A DNA stretch of 64,000 nt, taken from positions 248,001-312,000 of the forward strand of contig NZ_JBELNZ010000002.1 in NCBI RefSeq assembly GCF_040227235.1, given 5' to 3'. Origin of the DNA: Parafrigoribacterium_A soli. Lineage in GTDB: Bacteria; Actinomycetota; Actinomycetes; Actinomycetales; Microbacteriaceae. This document shows, piece after piece, positions 16,998-25,920 of the stretch. Each line of letters starts with the position of its first letter. The stretch's first letter is position 1. Made by a program: the position numbers and the translations under genes. A model generated the notes under the pieces. The model was not told where the DNA came from. It searched no databases and worked only from the letters and a program-made list of their open reading frames with translations.

Positions 16998-17740
16998 CCT
17001 GCGACCTGGTGAAGCAGGGAACGGCTCGATTGCTCCGCTCGGAACTGCTGCCGGGCATCCGGCAACCAGAGCCGCCCGCTGCGCGGACGCCCGCCCGCAC
17101 GACTCGTCACGGTGACCGTGGCCTGCCGCTCGGCGAGATAGCCGTGGCCGGAACCTATGCCACCCCATCGGCTCTCGCTGAGGCTCAGCATCGCCTCGCT
17201 CTGCGGCCAGGTGCCGAGCACGATCAGGGTCGCCCCGCGCTGACGGATGCGGGCGGCGAGCCTCGCCACGGCGCCATCGCTCGCCCGCTTCGACGGCCTC
17301 ACCACCACGACGGTGAGCACGTCGGCGAGCGCGGCAGCCACCGTGAGCCAGTGCTCACCCGGATGCGGCACGAGCGCCAGGCGATCGAGATCGATCCCGA
17401 AGCCTGCCGCGGCCTCGATGCCGAACTCGGGGATGCCAACCACCCCGCACCACGACCCGGCGGCAGAGGGACCGGCCAGGAGCGCCATGAGCAGGGTCAG
17501 CGAGTTCTCGACGGAATAGCTCGCCCCGGCCAGGAGGGACCCACCGGGCAGCAGCTCCGCGAACGCCGGATGGGTGGGAATGCTGCGGGTGTCAAGCTTC
17601 GTCGCCTGCATGCTACGGATGCGCTCCTGCAGCTCGCGCACGCGCTCGCCCGTGGAGGCAAGAGCGCTGGAGGCAAGAGCGCTGGAGGCAGGAGCGCTGG
17701 ACGCGGGAGCGCCCGAGGCGACAGCGGTGGCGGAGGACAT
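16994..17740 (-). CDS. imuA: ImuA-type RecA-fold mutasome protein
   Basis: 248 residues, first gene of the mutasome operon. It has a RecA/SulA-like core with little sequence conservation (GSLLAGASYSVENSLTLL, then VVVVRPSKRASDGAVARLAARI, then GGIGSGHGYLAERQATVTV). No intact Walker A is visible, consistent with actinobacterial ImuA' proteins. In mycobacteria it interacts with ImuB and is needed for damage-induced mutagenesis. Residues ~10-30 are an ASSA-(L/P) repeat. The ATG at 17740 is chosen because an upstream ATG at 17758 lies within the LexA box; a possible -10 (GAACAT, 17747-17752 reverse) sits six bases before it. Confidence 0.85.
   Translation of the reverse strand: MSSATAVASGAPASSAPASSALASSALASTGERVRELQERIRSMQATKLDTRSIPTHPAFAELLPGGSLLAGASYSVENSLTLLMALLAGPSAAGSWCGVVGIPEFGIEAAAGFGIDLDRLALVPHPGEHWLTVAAALADVLTVVVVRPSKRASDGAVARLAARIRQRGATLIVLGTWPQSEAMLSLSESRWGGIGSGHGYLAERQATVTVTSRAGGRPRSGRLWLPDARQQFRAEQSSRSLLHQVAG
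17654..17713. repeat. Four 15-bp in-frame repeats in the 5' part of imuA
   Basis: Units GGAGGCAAGAGCGCT start at 17654, 17669, 17684 and 17699, diverging gradually. They encode ASSA plus Leu or Pro near the ImuA N-terminus. Being multiples of three, copy changes would lengthen or shorten a disordered linker without frameshift. Confidence 0.85.
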
Positions 17741-17750
17741 CCCCCCATGT

Positions 17751-17766
17751 TCGAACATATGTTCGA
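17751..17766 (-). promoter_or_regulatory. LexA (SOS) box of the imuA-imuB-dnaE2 operon
   Basis: TCGAACATATGTTCGA is a perfect 16-bp palindrome and matches the actinobacterial LexA consensus. On the reverse strand TTGACA (17775-17770) lies 17 bp upstream of GAACAT (17752-17747), so LexA would cover the promoter spacer. Confidence 0.93.
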
Positions 17767-17771
17767 GTATG

Positions 17772-18296
17772 TCAATTGCCGCTGACAGTGTCCTTATCGA
17801 GCACGAGAGACCCGGTCGTCAGGGGCTGGGTCGCAACCGGGCGAGCCATTCCCTTCGTGCGAGAGGCCCCGAATACCCACCAGCGATAGAGCGCGAAACG
17901 GAAGGCCGTGCCGAGCGCGAGACCGACCACATTGGTCGCGACATTGTCGGCGAGCAGGGAGGTGTAGCCGAGCAGATAGTGGGAGATCCACAGGCAGCCC
18001 ACGGCGATCGCCATGCCCGCACCGCTGACCACCGCGAACTCGATTCCCTCTCGCACCACGTCACTGCGCCTGCGATCCCGATAGGTCCAGAGCCGGTTGC
18101 CCACCCAGTTGCAGGTGATCGCGAGCGAGGTGGAGATGACCTTCGCCAGTATGGGGCCCCCGTGCATGACGGTGGGGGAGAGCACGGTCGTCCTCAGCGC
18201 GTTGAACACCACGATGTCGACCACGAGGCCGACGCCGCCGACCAGCCCGAAGCTGATCAGTTCCCGAAGGAACGCGGATCTAGACTCTCGAGACAT
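17772..18296 (-). CDS. GtrA family membrane protein
   Basis: 174 residues with four hydrophobic helices (ISFGLVGGVGLVVDIVVF, ILAKVISTSLAITCNWVGN, AVVSGAGMAIAVGCLWI, NVVGLALGTAFRFALY), the GtrA pattern, including NRLWTYR after helix two and RWWVFG near the end. GtrA proteins are thought to help move or present undecaprenyl/polyprenyl-linked sugars across the membrane. It overlaps the downstream end of the polyprenol-phosphate mannosyltransferase by 17 bp and follows it in the operon, which fits a shared role in lipid-linked sugar use. Confidence 0.88.
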   Translation of the reverse strand: MSRESRSAFLRELISFGLVGGVGLVVDIVVFNALRTTVLSPTVMHGGPILAKVISTSLAITCNWVGNRLWTYRDRRRSDVVREGIEFAVVSGAGMAIAVGCLWISHYLLGYTSLLADNVATNVVGLALGTAFRFALYRWWVFGASRTKGMARPVATQPLTTGSLVLDKDTVSGN

Positions 18297-19074
18297 GCGC
18301 GACCTCCCCGGCGGGAAGCTCTGAGGTAACGGGCCGAGCCGGCTGTCCCGCCGTCCGCAGCAGTCTGGCCGGGAGCGCTGCGAGCCCCCACTGTGTCACC
18401 CGCAGGATGGCTTCGCGCACGATGCCGGAATCCATCTTCGACACACCGAAGCGGCGCTCGACGAAGGTGATGGGTACCTCCACGATGCGCTGCCTCATTC
18501 GATAAGCGTGCCACAGCATGTCGATCTGGAAGCAATAACCCTGGCTGGCGACGTCGCCGAGGCCCAGCGCCCGAAGCGTCGAGGCGCGAAAGGCACGGTA
18601 CCCACCGGTGATGTCGTGGAAGGGGAGTCCAAGCGCGATCCGCGCATACAGGCTCCCGGCACGCGAGAGCACCATCCGGCGCAGTGGCCAGTTCTCCACC
18701 CGGCCGCCGTCCACCCAGCGCGAGCCGATGGCCAGATCCGCGTGATCGAGGGCCTCGAGCAGCCGATGCAGTTCCTCCGGCCTGTGTGAGCCGTCCCCGT
18801 CCATCTCCACGAGCACCTCGAAGTCACGCTCGAGCCCCCAGCTGAAGCCCGCCTGATAGGCGGCACCGAGTCCCTGCTTGCCCGGCCTGTGCAGCACGTG
18901 CACGCGCGGTTCTCGCCAGGCGAGGTCTTCCGCGAGTGCCCCCGTGCCATCCGGGGAGTTGTCGTCCACGATGAGCAGATCGATGTCGGTTGCGCTCAGC
19001 AGCACCCGCTCCGTCATGGATTCCAGGTTCTCCCGCTCGTTATAGGTCGGGATGATGACGAGGGTGCGGTTCAT
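18280..19074 (-). CDS. Polyprenol-phosphate mannosyltransferase-like GT2
   Basis: 264 residues with a GT2 fold: LVIIPTYNERENLESM at the start, LIVDDNSPDGTG (donor binding), VEMDGDGSHRPEEL (DxD metal site) and FVERRFGVSKMD with a QWG segment near the end. This pattern is that of dolichol/polyprenol-phosphate mannose synthases, which load mannose from GDP-mannose onto the lipid carrier at the inner membrane face. It overlaps the GT39 gene start-stop by 4 bp and the GtrA gene by 17 bp. Donor specificity is inferred from the family. Confidence 0.87.
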   Translation of the reverse strand: MNRTLVIIPTYNERENLESMTERVLLSATDIDLLIVDDNSPDGTGALAEDLAWREPRVHVLHRPGKQGLGAAYQAGFSWGLERDFEVLVEMDGDGSHRPEELHRLLEALDHADLAIGSRWVDGGRVENWPLRRMVLSRAGSLYARIALGLPFHDITGGYRAFRASTLRALGLGDVASQGYCFQIDMLWHAYRMRQRIVEVPITFVERRFGVSKMDSGIVREAILRVTQWGLAALPARLLRTAGQPARPVTSELPAGEVAHVSRV

Positions 19075-20609
19075 GATGTCTCCCTGCTGAGTTCGTAGAC
19101 GACGGTGCGGTGCACGCGGTACTGGTCACGCACCTGAAAGCCGAGATCCTGGAGTTCGGCAACGTCCGTCGGAGTGGACGCTCCCGGCTTCAGCTCCATC
19201 GCCCACACGGTGTTGGTGCTCGCGAGGCCGTCGGCCACGCGCTCGACGGGCGCCACCGTGTCCCAGAGCGAGGTCGTCTGCGCGTAGGGCGTCATGAGTC
19301 CGACGTCGTCGAGCCCGACGTAGTCCTTCGGATAGAGGCGCATGGCCAGGCGCGGCCGTTGCGATGGTTTCGTTCCGGCGTCGAAGACGATGGCGTCCCC
19401 CGGGCGGGCGTGCTGTGCAATGAGGGCGGATGCCTGTCGCCAGTCACTCCCACCGTTCTTGGCGTACGGCCCGCGCTGGGCGAGATAGCCGGGAGCGGCG
19501 AGCACGAGAAGAAGTACGACCGCAGCGGTCCTCATCCAGTTGCGTGCGAGCACGGCGATGCCAGCGGCGATCAGGATGGCGACGGCCGGCGTGCAGAACG
19601 ACAGGTAGCGGGTCGTGTACATCGGAGCGACGAAGATGTTGCCCAGTTCGAGCAGGAGGGTGGGCAGCACGAGCCAGGCGACCATGAGCACCATGCCGGT
19701 CGGCAGCACGCGCGGCCGACTCCTCCACCAGGAGCGGACCGCGACGGTGATCGCGACGAGGATGATCGCCCAGCACAGTGCCGCGAGCCAGCCGTTGCCG
19801 AACCACTGGGTGACGAAGATGTGGTTCGCGCTGAACTTCGGCCGCTTGCCCAGGAAGGAGATCTGGCCGTGCTCACCGAGCGCGAAGGCGATGAGGGGCA
19901 GTGCCAGAAGCACTCCGAGTGCCGCGAAGCCGAGCCAGCGTCGCAGCACGTCTCGTGAGCGCCTGACCGAGACCAGCATCGCCGCGTGCACGAGCACGAG
20001 CAGCACGAGGTAGAGGAAGGAGTAGACCGCGAGGGCAAGCCCGGCCGAGTAGAGAAGCCATGGCAGGATGCGCGTCGTGCGGCGGCGCAGCAGCAGCACG
20101 AACCACACGGTGAGCCAGACCGCGATGGCGGTGCCGAGGGCGTAGGAGCGTGCCTCGGCGCCCATGTACGTGACGCGCGGCAGCACCGCGAAGACGAGCC
20201 CGGCGATGATCGCGATTCTGCGGTCGAAGAACTTCGCGGCGAGCACGACGGTTCCCGCGGCGGCGAGGCCAACGCCGACCGCGCTCGGTAGTCGAACCGA
20301 GAATTCGGATGCGCCGAACAGGGTGATCCAGCCGTGCAGGAACAGGTAGTAGAACCCGTGCACCGCATCGACGCGCCCGAGCATCGGGAACAGCGTGTCG
20401 AGCGGACGCTCGGCCGACATGATGCTCGCGGCCTCGTCGCCCCAGAACGACGGGATCCAGGACCCGGCGACGGAGACGACGGCGGCCAGCAGGCCGAACA
20501 CGATCGCGATGCCCCGGATGCGCGGCTGAGTCTGCCTGCCGACCACGGCATCCGTGTTGCTGCCGGCAACCTCGGCCGTGGGCCGGACGGGAGTGCTCGT
20601 TGCGGTCAT
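19071..20609 (-). CDS. Polytopic GT39/PMT-like glycosyltransferase
   Basis: 512 residues with about ten to twelve membrane helices. The first luminal loop has SFWGDEAAS with the acidic pair expected of GT-C enzymes such as PMT/ArnT, followed by a conserved aromatic helix (HGFYYLFLHGWITLFG) and RLPSAVGVGLAAAG. Such enzymes use polyprenyl-phosphate sugars outside the membrane to glycosylate proteins or lipids. It is the first gene of the three-gene set and feeds from the GT2 and GtrA products. The acceptor is unknown. The last 120 residues form an extracytoplasmic domain. Confidence 0.82.
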   Translation of the reverse strand: MTATSTPVRPTAEVAGSNTDAVVGRQTQPRIRGIAIVFGLLAAVVSVAGSWIPSFWGDEAASIMSAERPLDTLFPMLGRVDAVHGFYYLFLHGWITLFGASEFSVRLPSAVGVGLAAAGTVVLAAKFFDRRIAIIAGLVFAVLPRVTYMGAEARSYALGTAIAVWLTVWFVLLLRRRTTRILPWLLYSAGLALAVYSFLYLVLLVLVHAAMLVSVRRSRDVLRRWLGFAALGVLLALPLIAFALGEHGQISFLGKRPKFSANHIFVTQWFGNGWLAALCWAIILVAITVAVRSWWRSRPRVLPTGMVLMVAWLVLPTLLLELGNIFVAPMYTTRYLSFCTPAVAILIAAGIAVLARNWMRTAAVVLLLVLAAPGYLAQRGPYAKNGGSDWRQASALIAQHARPGDAIVFDAGTKPSQRPRLAMRLYPKDYVGLDDVGLMTPYAQTTSLWDTVAPVERVADGLASTNTVWAMELKPGASTPTDVAELQDLGFQVRDQYRVHRTVVYELSRETS

Positions 20610-20757
20610 CGCAGCAGCCTCCCGACGGTCAGAACGTGGGCGACACCGATCGCTCGCCCTGTTCTTCCATACTCGTCACCGCTGCCTGAGATAGCTCCCG
20701 GATTGGGCAGCCGGGCGATGAGAGTTCACACAGAAAGCACTGGGTGGTACGAAAAGT

Positions 20758-22125
20758 TCACTGCGGGGTTACTGCCGGCACCGTGACGGTGACCCGGAGG
20801 CCGCCCGCCGCCTGGTTCTCCAGCACCACCGTGCCACCAGCGGCCGTCACGATGCTGTGCACTATCGCGAGACCGAGGCCTCCACCCGCCTCGGCATTGC
20901 GCGCCTCATCGGGTCGGGAGAAGCGGTCGAATGCCGCCGGGATGAAGTCGGGAGGCATTCCGGGGCCGTCGTCGCTCACGGTGAGAACGAGCGCCGTGCC
21001 GCTCTGGCTGAGGCCGACCCGCACCGAACCCAGCTCACCGAGCGCGGTGATCGCGTTCGCGGTGAGGTTGCGCACCAACCGCCCGAAGTTCTCCGTGGCG
21101 AGCGGATAGTCGAGCGGTTCCACGTCGCCGGTGATCTCGAAGTCCACCGTGATGTTCGTGGATGCGGCAAGCAGCCGTGCGCGATCCACCGAGCTCGCAA
21201 GTTCCGCCGCCAGTGTCTCGAACGGGCTCGCCACATCCGGAGAGCCCGCCTGCACCTGGGAGAGTTCGAGCAGGCCGTTCGCCAGGCGCGCGAGCCGCTC
21301 CACGGAGTGCTCCGCCGCCGAGATCTCCGCCTCGAGCGCCACGGCGTCGCCCGCGGCCAGGTGCGCGAGTTCGAGCTGGGTCTTCAGAATGGCGATGGGC
21401 GTGCGCAGTTCGTGGCTGGCGTCCGAGACCATCTGGCGCTCGCGCTCCGCTGCCAGGCGCAACTGCAGGATGAACTCGTTGAGTGTCGTGGCCAGGGCGG
21501 AGAGCTCGTCCCTGGCTGGTCCGGTTGCGAGAGGCTCTGTGGAGCCGCGGGCGCTCAGCACCTCCGCCTGCCTGCGCATCCTCGTGACCGGTCTGAGCGC
21601 GGCCGCGGTGAGCAGCCAGGAGGCCACCCCGAAGCCGACGAGCAGCAGCCCCGCCGCCACCAGCAGCGCGATGCTGAGCTGGTCGAGCAGGATGGTGAAC
21701 GCCTCCTGGTTGCGGGCGGTCACGACGTGCCAGGTGCCGACTTTGGTCTTCACCGCGGCGTTCCGCACGAGGTAGCTGTCGTCTTTTCCCTCGATGGTGT
21801 GCACGGTCGTGTCGAAGTTCAGCAGTGAGTCGAGGCGGACGGCCAGCATGCGCGGCAGCGTGTCGACCTCGACGACGCCCGTGGGGCTCACGACGGCGAC
21901 GAGCTGGCCTCGTCCCGGCTCATCCACGGCCGCGCCGCCATTCTTCAGGAGTGAGTTCTCGAACTGCTCCGCATCGTTCGCCAGGAGCGTCGATGCGGTG
22001 CGGTGCAGGATCGAGTCGACCTGCAGCCGAAAGACGGCTCCAGCTCCGCCGAAGAACACCGCGGCGATCAGGAGGCTACCGAGGGTGATCCGCCAGCGGA
22101 TCGACAGGCGGGAGAGGAGTGTCAC
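20758..22125 (-). CDS. HAMP-containing sensor histidine kinase
   Basis: 455 residues. A transmembrane helix near the N-terminus (ITLGSLLIAAVFFGGAGAVF), an external sensing loop of about 120 residues, a second helix (IALLVAAGLLLVGFGVASWL), a HAMP segment, the HisKA helix with the phosphorylated histidine in DASHELRTPIA, and an HATPase with the N box (NLTANAITAL), the G1 box (SDDGPGMP) and GGGLGLAIVHSI. The signal is unknown. GTG at 22125 overlaps the response-regulator stop by 4 bp, so the pair is translationally coupled. Confidence 0.92.
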   Translation of the reverse strand: MTLLSRLSIRWRITLGSLLIAAVFFGGAGAVFRLQVDSILHRTASTLLANDAEQFENSLLKNGGAAVDEPGRGQLVAVVSPTGVVEVDTLPRMLAVRLDSLLNFDTTVHTIEGKDDSYLVRNAAVKTKVGTWHVVTARNQEAFTILLDQLSIALLVAAGLLLVGFGVASWLLTAAALRPVTRMRRQAEVLSARGSTEPLATGPARDELSALATTLNEFILQLRLAAERERQMVSDASHELRTPIAILKTQLELAHLAAGDAVALEAEISAAEHSVERLARLANGLLELSQVQAGSPDVASPFETLAAELASSVDRARLLAASTNITVDFEITGDVEPLDYPLATENFGRLVRNLTANAITALGELGSVRVGLSQSGTALVLTVSDDGPGMPPDFIPAAFDRFSRPDEARNAEAGGGLGLAIVHSIVTAAGGTVVLENQAAGGLRVTVTVPAVTPQ

Positions 22126-22805
22126 TCCGCGAGTCCCAACTGGTAGCCGCTGCCACGCACCGTGATGATCCGCACACCGGATGCCAGCGGGTCGAGCTTG
22201 CGTCGCAGGTAGCTCACATACTGCTCGACGATGTTGGGGTCGATGTTCTCGGCCGAACCCCAGACCTCCTCGAGGATCGCGACTCGGCTGACGGTCGCGT
22301 TCAGCCGCGTCGCCAGCAGGCGCAGCAGGGCGAACTCCTTGGGACTCATCGCCACTTGCCTCTCGCCGACGGTGACGCGCATGGATGCGGAGTCGAGAAC
22401 GATGTTTCCGACCGTCAGGCTGAGCTTGCCGCCGTTCGCATCCCGCCGGAGCAGTGCACGAATCCTCGCGGCGAGTTCCGCGAAGGCGAAGGGCTTGGTG
22501 AGGTAGTCATCGGCACCGGAGTCGAGACCGAACACCCGGTCCTCGACAGCATTGCGCGCGGTGAGCAGCAGCAGCGGCATGGTGCTGCCGGAGTCGCGGA
22601 TGCGCCTGCACACCTCGAATCCCGACATGTGCGGCAGCATGACATCGACGGCGGCGAGCGCGAAGTCCTCCCTGCTCGCGGCGATGAGCGCGTCGACACC
22701 GTTCGCCGCGGAGACCACGTCGTAGCCCTCGGCCCGCAGGCCGCGCTCGATCAGACGACCCATCTCGGGGTCGTCCTCGACGATCAGGATTCGTGTGCCG
22801 GTCAT
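22122..22805 (-). CDS. OmpR/PhoB-family response regulator
   Basis: 227 residues. The receiver begins ILIVEDDPEMGRLI, with the phospho-acceptor D54 in AVDVMLP and the switch lysine in DYLTKPFAF. The winged-helix effector has the usual MSPKEFALLRLLA, then VSYLRRKLDP and VRGSGYQLG. It receives phosphate from the following kinase gene and binds DNA. ATG at 22805 gives the canonical start; the longer upstream reading is low-complexity antisense of the phosphatase gene. An 11-bp gap separates it from the HAD gene. Confidence 0.93.
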   Translation of the reverse strand: MTGTRILIVEDDPEMGRLIERGLRAEGYDVVSAANGVDALIAASREDFALAAVDVMLPHMSGFEVCRRIRDSGSTMPLLLLTARNAVEDRVFGLDSGADDYLTKPFAFAELAARIRALLRRDANGGKLSLTVGNIVLDSASMRVTVGERQVAMSPKEFALLRLLATRLNATVSRVAILEEVWGSAENIDPNIVEQYVSYLRRKLDPLASGVRIITVRGSGYQLGLAE

Positions 22806-22815
22806 GCCACGGCCT

Positions 22816-23709
22816 TCAGCCGCGCAGCCCCAGGGTGCCGACCCAGTGCTCGAGGAAGGCCGCCCCGGCCTCGTCGTTGATCGCATCCCCCTCGGTGATG
22901 ATCCGGTATGGCCGTTCCAGGATGCCCTCCGAGGGCCGCACGTCGACGTGGGCGACCTCGAAGCCGTTCGCATGCAGGTGGTCGGCCATGAGGTAGTCGC
23001 TGCGCGAGTCGCCGACGGTGCGCCAGGTGCGGGGGAGCGGTCCGTTCTGCGAGAAGTAGTCGAGGGCGCGTCCGGCACCGATGTCCTTGTTGAGGGTCAC
23101 CGATTCGATATCGGTGGAGATGATCGTGGGATCGACCCGGAATGGCACGCGGCCCTCGGCATCCGGAGTCTCTCGATCGCCGAGACGCGCACCGAGCCCG
23201 TGCCGCACGAGAGCGTCGAACGCGGCCTCGTTCATGCGCTGCTGCGCCTCCTGATAGCGCTCGCTCGAGACGTCCCTGCGCTGTTCGAGCGTGATCATGG
23301 CGTGCTTCGTCTCGTCGAAGAACATGGTGTCGGCGAAGTCTCGCTGCGTCAGTTCCCGGATGTCGTCGGCGAACGCGGCGGGCAGGGCGATCTCGCGGTC
23401 GATGGTCAGCTCGGCCATGCCGTCGGCCACGATCGGCGCCCAGACCGCACCCTTCTCGCACACCGCGAACATCCGGGCATCGGGCGAGAGTCCGTCGGAC
23501 CGCAGCGGCTCAACGATCTGCTCCCGCACGAAGGTATCGGAGCGACCGGTGATGAAGGCGATCGGCACACCCGCGCCGGCCAGCAGAACCAGGTTCTCCC
23601 GGATGCTGGGGATCGCGATTCTGCGTTCCTCCGGGCTCGAGATCGGTCCGTCCAGGTCGAGCATCAGGCCGAGGGGAGGGATGGTCTCGCTCATGGACTT
23701 GTCACTCAT
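22816..23709 (-). CDS. HAD-superfamily phosphatase
   Basis: 297 residues. Motif I is LMLDLDGPISSP near residue 18, motif II a threonine in FITGRSD, and the final motif is TVGDSRSDYLMADHL with the aspartates that bind Mg2+. The middle cap (about residues 90-190) and RPYRIITEGDAINDEAGAAFLEH at the C-terminus are like sugar-phosphate phosphatases of type Cof/trehalose-phosphatase, but the substrate is not clear. ATG at 23709 overlaps the esterase stop (ATGA). An internal ATG at 23694 (MSETIPP) is another possible start. It follows the esterase in one operon. Confidence 0.75.
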   Translation of the reverse strand: MSDKSMSETIPPLGLMLDLDGPISSPEERRIAIPSIRENLVLLAGAGVPIAFITGRSDTFVREQIVEPLRSDGLSPDARMFAVCEKGAVWAPIVADGMAELTIDREIALPAAFADDIRELTQRDFADTMFFDETKHAMITLEQRRDVSSERYQEAQQRMNEAAFDALVRHGLGARLGDRETPDAEGRVPFRVDPTIISTDIESVTLNKDIGAGRALDYFSQNGPLPRTWRTVGDSRSDYLMADHLHANGFEVAHVDVRPSEGILERPYRIITEGDAINDEAGAAFLEHWVGTLGLRG

Positions 23710-24674
23710 AGACTGTGCACCTTTCGCAACCACGCCAGCTTCTCCCTGTCCTGGTCGAGTTGTCCACCCTCGTGGTTGTTGAACGGGTAGACCCTGATCT
23801 CCTTCGGGCCCGCGTAGTTGTTGTACGCGGCGTAGACGGTCGATGCCGGACAGGTGGTGTCCATCAGCGCCACCGAGAACAGCGCGGGCGCGCTCGATCG
23901 ACGCACGAGCCCCGCGACGTCGAAGTGCGAGAGCGTCGCCATCACCTGTTCGATGCGGTCGCGATGGATCGAGAGGTAGCGCGTGATCTCCGCGTACGGG
24001 TTGTTGTCGGTGATCACGATCGCCCGCTCGAAGTGCGAGAGGAACGGCACGTCGGCCATGACGCCCACGAGCCCCGGCACGAGTGAGGAGACGGCGAGCG
24101 CGAGGCCGCCGCCCTGGCTCGTGCCGCTGACGACGATGCGCTCCGCATCGACAGACGGATGCGTTGCCGCGGCCTCGACGGCGCGAACGGCGTCGGTCAT
24201 GAGCCTGCGGTAGTAGTACGTCTCTGGCGAGAGAATGCCGCGCGTCATGAAACCGGGCTGTTCCGGGTTCGAGCCGGGCTCGGCATCCGGGGTGGCGCCG
24301 ACCTTCCACACCGAGCCCTGACCGCGGGTGTCCATGAGGAAGTGGGCGTAACCTGCGAGCGGCCAGAGCACCGGCTCGTGGGCGAGCCCGCGGCCGCCGC
24401 CGTAGCCGAGGTATTCGACGATGGTGGGCAGAGCGCTCGTGGCACCCGCGGGCACCCGCAACCATCCGCGCACCGGGTGTCCGCCGTACCCGGCGAAAGT
24501 GACGTCGTAGGTGTCCACGAGGGTGAGCCCCGTATCGACGAGCTCGAACCGCGCGTTCAGGTCGTGCGCGCGGGTCTCGGCGAGCGTGCCGTCCCAGAAG
24601 TCGGACAGACCGGGCGGTTCGGCAATCTCTGGTCGGTACTGCTGCAGTTGATCGAGTGGCCAGTCATTCAGCAC
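23706..24674 (-). CDS. Acetylxylan esterase / cephalosporin-C deacetylase (CE7 family)
   Basis: 322 residues, the CE7 size. It carries the family markers RGW (PVRGWLRVP), the oxyanion segment YLGYGGGRG, DTRGQG, the nucleophile elbow SGTSQGGGL, the aspartate in MDTTCPAST and the catalytic histidine in FNNHEGGQL. The enzyme removes acetyl groups from oligosaccharides or small esters. No signal peptide is seen, so it acts inside the cell on imported sugars. It heads a two-gene set with the HAD phosphatase. Confidence 0.92.
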   Translation of the reverse strand: MLNDWPLDQLQQYRPEIAEPPGLSDFWDGTLAETRAHDLNARFELVDTGLTLVDTYDVTFAGYGGHPVRGWLRVPAGATSALPTIVEYLGYGGGRGLAHEPVLWPLAGYAHFLMDTRGQGSVWKVGATPDAEPGSNPEQPGFMTRGILSPETYYYRRLMTDAVRAVEAAATHPSVDAERIVVSGTSQGGGLALAVSSLVPGLVGVMADVPFLSHFERAIVITDNNPYAEITRYLSIHRDRIEQVMATLSHFDVAGLVRRSSAPALFSVALMDTTCPASTVYAAYNNYAGPKEIRVYPFNNHEGGQLDQDREKLAWLRKVHSL

Positions 24675-24735
24675 GCGGCGAATCTCCTTCTGCGCTGTCG
24701 AGAGCTTTCCGTGGGGTGTGCAGCAAGTCTGACAG

Positions 24736-25920
24736 CTAACGCTTGATGCAGTGTCCGGATCCGACCGGCGTCGACAAGGCGGCGGCGCGGCTCGCCACGG
24801 GGGAGAGTTCCTTCATCGTGAGCGCGTAGCCGACGGATGCCGAGGTCGTCGACTTCGCGAACACGACCCCCGTGATCTGCCCGGCCTCGTTCAGCAGCGG
24901 GCCACCCGAGTTGCCCTCCTGCACGGTGGCGGACAGGTAATACAGTTCCACCGGTTGCGGATTGTCCCCGTAGATGTCGCGCATCTCCACGGTGGGGACG
25001 CTCTGAACGGTTGCCGCACCGGTCTGGAACGGGCCGCCGAGGGGGTAGCCGTCAAAAGCGGCCGCGGCGCCCGGCGCGAGGTTGCTGCCGAGCGGGATCG
25101 AAGCCGTCGGCAGTCCCTTGACCGAGATCACGGCGAGGTCGTGAGCCGGGTCGAAGTAGACCACGCGGCCCGCGAAGGCTCCGCCACCGCGCGGCTCGAC
25201 GACGGGAGCGGTCACGCCGGCGACGACGTGCGCGTTGGTGACGACGCGGCCGGGAGAGACGACGAAGCCGGAGCCGGACTGGTTCTGACCACACTGGAAC
25301 GCGTTCCCCGTGATCTTGACGACGGAGTTCGCTGCGGCGGCAAGAGCCTTGCTGTCCGGCACGACCTTCGGCGCGGGCGGAGCGCTGTGCGGCGCGAGCG
25401 CGTCGACGATCACCGGCAGCCCATCCTCTACCGCGAGCGAGCGCAGTTGGGCGAGCCAGGCCTCGGCCGGATCGGGTGTCAGGGCATTGACCGTCGAGAT
25501 GACCCGGGAGGAACCGATCGCCTGGGAGAGGAAGGGCACGCCGAGCGCGTTGATACTGAACGCGAGCATCGACATGAGCAGGGCGGCAACGACGAGGTCG
25601 AGCGCGGAACCGAGAAGCCGGTCAACGATCTTCAACGGCGTGCGGTAGAGACCGCGACGGATCACGCGACCCACCGCGAGACCGAGCACCTGGCCGAGCG
25701 CGAGCAGCACGAGCATCGAGATCAGCACGGCGGGAATCCGCCAGACGTTGTCGTTCACCCAGCCGGCGACGAGCGGGATGGCGATGAAGGCGGCGATGGC
25801 ACCCACCGCGATGCCGAGGATGCCGGCGAGGCTCACCACCAGGCCGACCCGGTAGCCATAGACCGCGTATCCGACGAGGGCAAGCAGTAAGAGCAGGTCG
25901 AGGATCAGCGACGCAGTAAT
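24736..25920 (-). CDS. MarP-like membrane serine protease (CvpA + trypsin-like), apparent ATT start
   Basis: 394 residues with four N-terminal membrane helices (LILDLLLLLALVGYAVYGYR, VVSLAGILGIAVGAIAAF, VLISMLVLLALGQVLG and a fourth near 90-110), then a periplasmic protease with His in TNAHVV, Asp in AHDLAVI and Ser in EGNSGGPL. Two cysteines (FQCGQNQ and SGHCIKR) could form the disulfide known from mycobacterial MarP, an acid-stress protease. The strong Shine-Dalgarno AGAGGTGATC lies 3-4 bases before ATT at 25918-25920, and reading from there restores the first helix. Starting at GTG 25839 would remove it. The alternative is that the ATT is a sequencing or assembly error. Confidence 0.82.
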   Translation of the reverse strand: MTASLILDLLLLLALVGYAVYGYRVGLVVSLAGILGIAVGAIAAFIAIPLVAGWVNDNVWRIPAVLISMLVLLALGQVLGLAVGRVIRRGLYRTPLKIVDRLLGSALDLVVAALLMSMLAFSINALGVPFLSQAIGSSRVISTVNALTPDPAEAWLAQLRSLAVEDGLPVIVDALAPHSAPPAPKVVPDSKALAAAANSVVKITGNAFQCGQNQSGSGFVVSPGRVVTNAHVVAGVTAPVVEPRGGGAFAGRVVYFDPAHDLAVISVKGLPTASIPLGSNLAPGAAAAFDGYPLGGPFQTGAATVQSVPTVEMRDIYGDNPQPVELYYLSATVQEGNSGGPLLNEAGQITGVVFAKSTTSASVGYALTMKELSPVASRAAALSTPVGSGHCIKR

